NCBI RefSeq assembly: GCF_021117425.1
Contig: NZ_CP088298.1
Coordinates: 372,001 to 436,000 of the forward strand
Length of the DNA: 64,000 bases
Reading direction: 5' to 3'
Source of the DNA: Brevibacterium zhoupengii
GTDB taxonomy: Bacteria > Actinomycetota > Actinomycetes > Actinomycetales > Brevibacteriaceae
Shown here piece after piece: positions 58,227 to 64,000 of this stretch. A program made the position numbers and the translations under genes. The stretch's first letter is position 1, and each line of letters begins with the position of its first letter. The notes below the pieces were generated by a model. It saw only the letters and a program-made list of their open reading frames with translations, searched no databases and was not told where the DNA came from.

Positions 58227-59555
58227 ATGTCAGAACCGCGAACAGTCACGAACGCCGAGGAACTGCAGTCAGCCGTGGCCGACGGCGCCCCGATCATCGA
58301 AGTCACAGGAACGATCACGGGATCACCGCGCATCGTTCTCTCCCCAGGGACCACCCTGCGGGGCGGACGTCTCGAATTCGGCTCCAAGGGTGTGATGCTC
58401 ACCGGCGACAACATTCTCGAAGACGTCGAGGTCATCGTCCCCGAACACGAAGTTGCGATCTACGCGGACACGAGTGTCGCCGACTGGGGCACCCTCAACC
58501 TGCGCAATGTCACCACAGTCGGCCAGGTTGCCCTCGTAGCCACAGACCAGGCGAGGTCCGGACACATCGCCATCGACGGACTCGCAGTCACAGCCGCGGA
58601 CCTGCGGGGACGCTTCGACCGACCTCGAGGATTCGGCGTCGAAGCTCTGCAGGGCGGACTCACGATCTGGAACCGCCAGCCTGAGGCGGGCGCTGCCATC
58701 ACTGCCGAAGTCACCGGAATCTCCATCGGAACCGAGCAGACCCCGGTGCGCGGCAGCGGCGTCTTCGTCGGAGGCCACGGCACCGACGAGGGCAAAGCCT
58801 CCGGCGGCACCCTGACGATGACCCGGCTGGTCACAGGTGAGATCCACACAGACGGAGGAATTCCCGCAGGCGCGGCCGACCTCATCAGCGGAGGTGTGTT
58901 CGTCATCAGCGGTGCCCATGTCGACGAAGTGGTCAACGAGGGGCCGGTGACCACGAATGGTCAGAACGACATGGTCCTCGACAACTGGGGCGATGTGAGG
59001 TCCTGGACTGCGAAGGCCCCGATCACATCGAACGGGCCCAGCGGCATCGGGTTCGTCAACTTCAGCGATATCGGCACGCTCACTGTCACCGCCCCGATCC
59101 AGACCTTCGGCAAGGGGGCGCGCGGCTTCAACCTCTACGACGGTTCACTGGCTGAGGCGAACTTCGAATCCATCGCCACTCACGCGGACGGGTCGATCGG
59201 CATCCAACTGTCCAGGCCGCTGCCCAAGCTCCGGGTCAAGGGCGACATCAGCACCGAGGGCGGGACCGGACTCAGTCTCGTCAAAGGAGTGCAGATGACG
59301 CTCAAGGCAGTGGCATTGAGCATCAAGCCCGGCGGATCGGTTGAAGAAGTGCGGGTCGGAGGCGCGATCACCACTGCCGGGGATGATGTCGTCACCGTGG
59401 AGATCGCCGACACCGTCGATTCGTGGGATGTTGCAGGCGGCATCATCGCTCGGGGACTGAGGTCAGACGGCGTTCAAGTCACCGCATCGGGTGCTGCGCC
59501 GTCTGGAGTCAGCGTCACCGCAGAGAACGGCACCGGGATCACCGAGGTGGAATGA
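58227..59555 (+). CDS. Right-handed beta-helix repeat protein
   Basis: A 442-residue protein of short repeating strands (GTLNLRNVTTVGQVALVA, GTLTVTAPIQTFGKGARGFN and similar every 20-30 residues), the pattern of a parallel beta-helix as in pectate-lyase-type folds, but with no lyase catalytic residues evident and no signal peptide. ATG 58227 follows gaggagccacc. It stands alone with a terminator-like hairpin after it. The function is unknown; a carbohydrate-acting or scaffold role is a guess. Confidence 0.75.
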   Translation: MSEPRTVTNAEELQSAVADGAPIIEVTGTITGSPRIVLSPGTTLRGGRLEFGSKGVMLTGDNILEDVEVIVPEHEVAIYADTSVADWGTLNLRNVTTVGQVALVATDQARSGHIAIDGLAVTAADLRGRFDRPRGFGVEALQGGLTIWNRQPEAGAAITAEVTGISIGTEQTPVRGSGVFVGGHGTDEGKASGGTLTMTRLVTGEIHTDGGIPAGAADLISGGVFVISGAHVDEVVNEGPVTTNGQNDMVLDNWGDVRSWTAKAPITSNGPSGIGFVNFSDIGTLTVTAPIQTFGKGARGFNLYDGSLAEANFESIATHADGSIGIQLSRPLPKLRVKGDISTEGGTGLSLVKGVQMTLKAVALSIKPGGSVEEVRVGGAITTAGDDVVTVEIADTVDSWDVAGGIIARGLRSDGVQVTASGAAPSGVSVTAENGTGITEVE

Positions 59556-59581
59556 CGGCTGCACGGTGACCGGATGACCGC

Positions 59582-60751
59582 TTACCGGCTGGCTGCAAAC
59601 GCGGCCAGCCGGTCACACGCTTCATTGATCGTCTCCGGGGCAACGGCGAACGTCAGCCGCATGTACCCCTCGCCCGCAGCACCGAACGCCGAGCCGGGGA
59701 TCGTCGCGAGATTGTGCTTCTCCAGCAGCTGCGTGGCCAGCTCCCAGCCGGTCAGTCCCCACTCCTTGATGTTGACGAAGGCGTAGAAGGTGGCTTCGGG
59801 GCGCAACAGGCTGAGCCCGTCGATGGCGTTGATGCGCTCCATCATGAGATCGCGGCGCTGCGCGTAGGATTTCACCATCATCTCGACGTCGGACTGCGGC
59901 CCCTCGATCGCGGCCACTGCTGCCTCTTGGACGAATCCCGGGAGGCTGGAGGTGAGGCCCTCCTGCAGCAGCGCCATCGGTGCAATGAGATCGGTTGAAC
60001 CGATGACGAAACCGCACCGCCAGCCGGTCATCGCGTAAGTCTTCGAGAAGCTGCCCACGACGAGGAAGCGATCGAAGCCGGGCCGCACCTCGGCGATGGA
60101 GGTGAAGACGGCATCGTCGAAGACCATCTCTTCGTAGACCTCGTCAGAGATGATCGTGAACCCGTGCTCCTCGGCCAAGTCCGCGAGCTTCTCGAGCTCA
60201 GCCCGATCCATGACCGAGCCCAGCGGATTGGACGGACTGTTGATGATGATCGCCGCGGTCTTGTCGCTGATGGCGGCGCGAACATCCTCGGCGCGGAATT
60301 TGAACCCGGCCTCTTCCTCCACCGGAACTGCCACCGCGACCCCGCCGAGGCGGTGGATCTGACCGACATAGTTCGGGAAGCTGGGATCGGGGATGATCAC
60401 CTCCTCACCGGGGGAGACTGTGACGTCGAGGGCGAAGGTTAAGGCTTCCATCGCGCCGAAGGAGACCATGACGTTGTTCGAGGTGACTTCCCGGTCCCAG
60501 CGCTTCGCGTACTTGCCGGCGATGGCGTTGCGCAGCGGTGGGATTCCGGCGTTGGCAACGTAGCGCGTCTGGTTGTTCTCGATCCCGCGGATCCCGGCAG
60601 TCTTGATGTGCTCCGGGGTGTTGAAGTCGGGCTCACCGACAGTGAGCTTCACGGCATCGGGGTAGTCCAGTGCGAGGTTGAACATCTTCCGGATGTTCGA
60701 AGCCGGGTAGTTCTGAGCCATCGGGGAGATGCGGCGGTACTCATGTGTCAT
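59582..60751 (-). CDS. PLP-dependent aminotransferase (class I/II)
   Basis: A 389-residue class I/II aminotransferase. The PLP lysine is in GSFSKTYAMTGWRCG (about residues 234-248), NSPSNPLG gives the conserved Asn-Pro segment and ISDEVYEEM the PLP aspartate. The start is ATG minus 60751. It lies 45 bases before a FAD oxidoreductase in the same direction and may supply or use its product. Specificity (aromatic, alanine or similar) is not readable from sequence alone. Confidence 0.92.
   Translation of the reverse strand: MTHEYRRISPMAQNYPASNIRKMFNLALDYPDAVKLTVGEPDFNTPEHIKTAGIRGIENNQTRYVANAGIPPLRNAIAGKYAKRWDREVTSNNVMVSFGAMEALTFALDVTVSPGEEVIIPDPSFPNYVGQIHRLGGVAVAVPVEEEAGFKFRAEDVRAAISDKTAAIIINSPSNPLGSVMDRAELEKLADLAEEHGFTIISDEVYEEMVFDDAVFTSIAEVRPGFDRFLVVGSFSKTYAMTGWRCGFVIGSTDLIAPMALLQEGLTSSLPGFVQEAAVAAIEGPQSDVEMMVKSYAQRRDLMMERINAIDGLSLLRPEATFYAFVNIKEWGLTGWELATQLLEKHNLATIPGSAFGAAGEGYMRLTFAVAPETINEACDRLAAFAASR
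59584..59613. terminator. Hairpin between convergent genes
   Basis: Arms accggctggc (59584-59593) and gccagccggt (59604-59613) with a ten-base loop lie at the end of the aminotransferase gene and 28 bases after the beta-helix gene. Perfect 10-bp stem; no T-tract. Confidence 0.5.
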
Positions 60752-60796
60752 TGATTCCTCGTACTTCTGTGTGGAGCCACGTTGGTTGGGCCGGGT

Positions 60797-62251
60797 CTAT
60801 TCGTGGAGCCCGGCGAGGCGGGACCCGAATTGGGCGAGCAGGCTCGTCTTCTTAGCGCCCGTGATTCGCTCCCACTCATCGGCGATGTTGAAGATCTTGT
60901 ACATCGAGCGGATACCCAGCCAGCGAATCGGTTCGGGCTCCCACTGGCCGGAGAAGTGGTCGTTCCACGGCAGCGCCGTCAATGGAGTCGACGCGCCGGA
61001 CGCCCGATCGAGCAGGGTCTTCGCCGCCAGATGCGTGGCCGTGACCCCATGTCCGGCATAGCCGCGGGCCACACCGATGCGCTGGTCGGCGTCGAAGAAG
61101 ATCCCCGCACACCAGTCGCGGGTCACACCCAGCGCACCGCGCCAAGCGTGGGCGACCTCAAACTCGAGGTCGGGAAAGAGCGAGGCCAAGCGCGAGGCCA
61201 GCAGATCGACCACCTCGGCGGGGACCGTCCCGTCACCGGGCAGACCCGAGCGAAAGGCATACGGTGCCCCGCGACCGCCCAAGGCGATCCGATCGTCGTC
61301 GGTGCGCTGGGCGTAGATGAAGGTGTGCGCGGTGTCGCCTAAGCATTCGCGACCGTCCCAGCCGATGTCCTCCCACGCCGAGGCGGGAAGCGGGTTGGTC
61401 GCGATCATCGACGAGAACACGGGGATGACCTGACGCCCCTCCAGCCCGGGCAGGTCACCGGTGACGGTGTCCGAATACCCCTCGAGGCACACGAAGATCG
61501 TGTCCCCGGTGACCGGGCCACGATTCGTTGCGACGATACCCTTGCCGATGTGACCCGCCGAGGTGTCCTCGCAGATCGTGACACCGTGATTCTTGAGGAC
61601 TGCGGCCAAGCCACGCGTGAGGAGTGCTGGATCAACGCGGGCGGTGCCGGGGAAGAACACGCTGCCGTGGGCGTTGTCGACGTTGACGTGTGCCTTGGTC
61701 GCCTCGGCGTCGAGGAACTGCATGTCCTCGGGTCCGTAGCCGTACTGCTTGTCACCGTCGAAGAGTTCGCGCAGTCGGGTCATTCCGGCCTCGGACTGGG
61801 CGATGTCGATATGGCCGCCGCGGGCCTGATGGGCGTCGATGCCCTCCCGTTCGAGGACGTCGAGGACCTCGTCGATGGTGTCGAAGAGCGCGGATTGGAA
61901 CGACCTCACCGACTCCACTCCGGTCAGTCCGGCGGAGCCGACCGGACCGTTTGGGTCACTGCTGCGGGCACGGTCGACCGCCTCGGTGTACTTGGCTCTG
62001 TTCCCGGGCATCAGCGTGGAGAGCCAGCCGCCGTTGCGGCCCGAGGCCCCGTAGCCGATGTGCTTGGCCTCGACGACGGTGATCTGCCAGTCAGGGTGGG
62101 CCTGCCTCGCGTAGTAGGCCGACCACAGCCCGGTCATGCCGCCGCCGACGATGACGAGGTCCTGTTTCTCGGTGGGCAGCGGAGCGGGGACAGTGGTCTC
62201 GGGAGGGGACTGGGTCAGCCAATGGGAGGCCTCGCCGTTGAGGTAGGACAT
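60797..62251 (-). CDS. FAD-dependent oxidoreductase (D-amino acid / gamma-glutamylputrescine oxidase type)
   Basis: A 484-residue FAD oxidoreductase of the DAO superfamily. The dinucleotide motif GGGMTG is at residues 36-41 with VVEAKHIGYGASGRNGGWLS after it, the pattern of PuuB-like gamma-glutamylputrescine oxidases; the GYAGHGVT segment near 400 is the C-terminal FAD motif. ATG minus 62251; the frame is open far upstream but only as a shadow. It neighbours an aminotransferase and a cupin. Likely oxidises an amine or amino acid, releasing ammonia or H2O2. Confidence 0.9.
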   Translation of the reverse strand: MSYLNGEASHWLTQSPPETTVPAPLPTEKQDLVIVGGGMTGLWSAYYARQAHPDWQITVVEAKHIGYGASGRNGGWLSTLMPGNRAKYTEAVDRARSSDPNGPVGSAGLTGVESVRSFQSALFDTIDEVLDVLEREGIDAHQARGGHIDIAQSEAGMTRLRELFDGDKQYGYGPEDMQFLDAEATKAHVNVDNAHGSVFFPGTARVDPALLTRGLAAVLKNHGVTICEDTSAGHIGKGIVATNRGPVTGDTIFVCLEGYSDTVTGDLPGLEGRQVIPVFSSMIATNPLPASAWEDIGWDGRECLGDTAHTFIYAQRTDDDRIALGGRGAPYAFRSGLPGDGTVPAEVVDLLASRLASLFPDLEFEVAHAWRGALGVTRDWCAGIFFDADQRIGVARGYAGHGVTATHLAAKTLLDRASGASTPLTALPWNDHFSGQWEPEPIRWLGIRSMYKIFNIADEWERITGAKKTSLLAQFGSRLAGLHE

Positions 62252-62389
62252 GGAATCAGTTCTATCCCACCGCTGGAGCGAAGTAAATGGTTGCAGGGCG
62301 GCGTATTGCCATATGGATTCCGTGCAGCCCGGGGACGGTTTCATGAGTGCCGTCGCATGGGGCGGTGGGAGTCTCGATAAACTGGCACC

Positions 62390-62791
62390 ATGAGCGCACT
62401 GGAGCCGATCAGCACCCACGATTTCCCACTCGAGCATGAGCCCATCGAGGACTGGCAGCGGTTGGATGACGGTGTCCCGACGAGAGGTCGTACCGATAAT
62501 CCGACCACGGCCTTCGCCGAACTCGGCACGATCGCCGGAGCCGAATACGGGCTGTGGGAGATGAGCGCTGGGACGATGCGCGACATCGAAGACGATGAGG
62601 TCTTCATCGTCATCAGCGGCAACGGTCGGATTGATTTCGATGACATGAAGCTGGACCCGATCGATCTGTCGCCGGGGACGCTTGTGCGTCTTGAAGAGGG
62701 AATGACGACCTGGTGGTATGTCGACGACGCACCTTTGCGCAAGCTCTACATCGCCCCGGGCGAAGACTGGCCGAACCCGCACGGGATGTGA
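62390..62791 (+). CDS. Cupin-domain protein
   Basis: A 133-residue single cupin. The domain (about residues 50-125) has GLWEMSAGTMRDIEDDEVFIVISGNGRIDF and LSPGTLVRLEEGMTTWWYV in pieces, similar to the EutQ/ureidoglycine-aminohydrolase-like cupins; the metal-binding His residues are largely missing. ATG 62390 is the first in-frame start. It is divergent from the FAD oxidoreductase and may act on or bind a related intermediate. Confidence 0.82.
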   Translation: MSALEPISTHDFPLEHEPIEDWQRLDDGVPTRGRTDNPTTAFAELGTIAGAEYGLWEMSAGTMRDIEDDEVFIVISGNGRIDFDDMKLDPIDLSPGTLVRLEEGMTTWWYVDDAPLRKLYIAPGEDWPNPHGM

Positions 62792-62933
62792 AGCGGTCTC
62801 ACCGACAGCGGACGGCAGATCAATGTCTTGACCACGTCCTCTATCGTGTTCAATACGGCTGTCGATCGGTGTATCAGTTCGCTGGAACCGAACCGCAGAC
62901 CGTAGCAATCCCATCTGCACTAAGGAGCCGACA

Positions 62934-64000
62934 ATGAAGACTGCTCGCCGCTTGGAGAACCTCGGCACCGAGACCTCGTTCCGAGTTGCCCAGGACGCCG
63001 CCGACTGGAAGGCCCGCGGCAATGTGGTCTATCCGTTCCACCTCGGCGATCTCAACTTCCCCATGGCGCCCCACATCGTCGAAGCGATGGACAAGGCGAT
63101 CAAGGACGGCAAGACCGGCTACTGCCCGGGCCCGGGAATCCCGGAGCTGCGTGCGGCGCTGGCCGATGACATCGGCTCCCGACGCGGGATGAGCATCGAC
63201 CCCGCCGAGGTGGTCGTGACCACCGGTGGCAAGCCGGTCATCACGAAGTTCCTCCAAATGGTCATGGATCCCGGTCAGGGTGTGCTCTATCCCAGCCCCG
63301 GCTTCCCGATCTACGAATCCCAGATCGAGTACCTCGGCGGCACTGCCCTGCCCTATCGGTACGTGCCCACCGACGATGGATTCGCCATCGACCTCGACCA
63401 CCTGCGGGCCTCGATCGACGACCAGACCGTCGCCATCATCTACAACGACCTGCAGAACCCGATCTCAGCCGAATCCACCGATGCCGAACGTGAGGCGATC
63501 GCGGCGATCGCTCAGGAATTCGACCTCTGGGTGCTCTCCGATGAGGCCTATTTCGAGATGCGCTACAAGGGGAAGTCGAAGTCCATCGCCGCGCTTGACG
63601 GCATGCGCGAGCGCACCGTCATTCTCTACACGTTCAGCAAGAAGTTCGCGATGACCGGCTCCCGTTTGGGCTGTGCCGTAGCACCGCGTGAGATCGCCGA
63701 GGTGATGTCGACGTTGAACACCAACGACGAATCCTGCACCACCCATTACGTCCAATGGGCCGGTATCGCCGCACTGCAGGGACCGCAGGACGGCGTAGGG
63801 AAGATGCTCGAAGTGCTGCGCAAGCGCCGGGACGCCACCTGCTCGATCATCAACTCGATTCCGGGCATGAGCGTGGCGACGCCGGGTTCAACGTTCTACG
63901 TCTTCCCCGATGTCACCGAGGCGATGGAGACCATGGGGATTGCCACGTTGAGTGAGTTCTCTACCGCGGCGCTCCACAACACGGGAGTCTCCTTCTGCAC
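62934..64000 (+). CDS. PLP-dependent aminotransferase, 3' end outside window
   Basis: A class I/II aminotransferase, at least 355 residues, open at the window edge. The PLP lysine lies in YTFSKKFAMTGSRLG, with the aspartate in VLSDEAYFEM, and YNDLQNPISAES giving the Asn-Pro region. ATG 62934 follows taaggagccgaca. It is diverged from the aminotransferase at 59582-60751 and starts 142 bases after the cupin gene. Specific substrate unknown. Confidence 0.9.
   Translation, partial: MKTARRLENLGTETSFRVAQDAADWKARGNVVYPFHLGDLNFPMAPHIVEAMDKAIKDGKTGYCPGPGIPELRAALADDIGSRRGMSIDPAEVVVTTGGKPVITKFLQMVMDPGQGVLYPSPGFPIYESQIEYLGGTALPYRYVPTDDGFAIDLDHLRASIDDQTVAIIYNDLQNPISAESTDAEREAIAAIAQEFDLWVLSDEAYFEMRYKGKSKSIAALDGMRERTVILYTFSKKFAMTGSRLGCAVAPREIAEVMSTLNTNDESCTTHYVQWAGIAALQGPQDGVGKMLEVLRKRRDATCSIINSIPGMSVATPGSTFYVFPDVTEAMETMGIATLSEFSTAALHNTGVSFC

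Noticed and set aside
62252..63022. Upstream extension of the FAD oxidoreductase frame
   Set aside because: It runs across the cupin gene and the next aminotransferase start; the conserved protein begins at 62251.
1..64000. tRNA, rRNA, CRISPR or complete insertion sequence
   Set aside because: No cloverleaf-like segments, repeat-spacer arrays or transposase genes with terminal repeats were recognised by eye; a covariance scan (tRNAscan, Infernal) would settle it.

Overview
The window is high-GC DNA with gene features typical of an aerobic, heterotrophic actinobacterium: GTG and TTG starts, many ATGA/GTGA overlaps, WYL, TetR and Lrp regulators, several metabolite:H+ symporters, and a copper/topaquinone amine oxidase with its permease. 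A Brevibacterium or Arthrobacter-like member of the Micrococcales is my best guess. No rRNA, tRNA, CRISPR array, complete insertion sequence or replication origin was seen.

Layout. 1-5154: a five-gene catabolic run (end of a class I fumarase, two acyl-CoA dehydrogenases, a MaoC-type hydratase, a family III CoA-transferase), possibly a mesaconyl-CoA/methylsuccinyl-CoA module. 5155-13592: an accessory stretch with more A/T-rich codons and long gene-poor gaps. It holds a PD-(D/E)XK nuclease-like protein with a zinc finger, an unrecognised 443-residue protein, a NUDIX hydrolase coupled to a frameshifted PLD-DEAD-DUF3427 helicase, and a lone membrane protein. It looks like a small defence island. 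13593-22830: a double Lrp/AsnC regulator beside an MHS symporter, two YtcJ-like amidohydrolases, an M20-type hydrolase and a POT peptide transporter (amide/peptide scavenging). 22841-26401: TetR with its membrane protein, a WYL regulator with a 14-bp palindrome, a Rid-family protein and a small membrane protein.

26531-38366: amine catabolism (copper amine oxidase, APC permease, TetR, aldehyde dehydrogenase), then a coupled Rid/DUF1028/M20/MFS operon divergent from a LysR gene. 39698-42598: a flavin monooxygenase and aspartate ammonia-lyase. 42643-48000: accessory and defence genes, namely an Abi_2/AbiF HEPN protein behind a strongly structured RNA element, DUF2891, CHY zinc finger, small membrane proteins, a double VOC protein, and an XRE-MNT/HEPN toxin-antitoxin pair with a leaderless promoter and operator.

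48028-55373: SNF2 helicase, several small conserved genes (one of 56 residues), MerR, a small-multidrug-export protein, a secreted small protein and a homing-endonuclease-repeat protein. 55581-58050: a translationally coupled symporter/RidA/RraA operon. 58227-59555: a beta-helix protein. 59582-64000: two aminotransferases (the second cut by the window end), a FAD amine-type oxidoreductase and a cupin.

The strongest second-look candidates are the AbiF-like gene with its three-tier hairpin RNA, the NUDIX/PLD-helicase operon, the XRE-MNT/HEPN pair, and the nuclease plus unknown protein at 5.3-7.8 kb.
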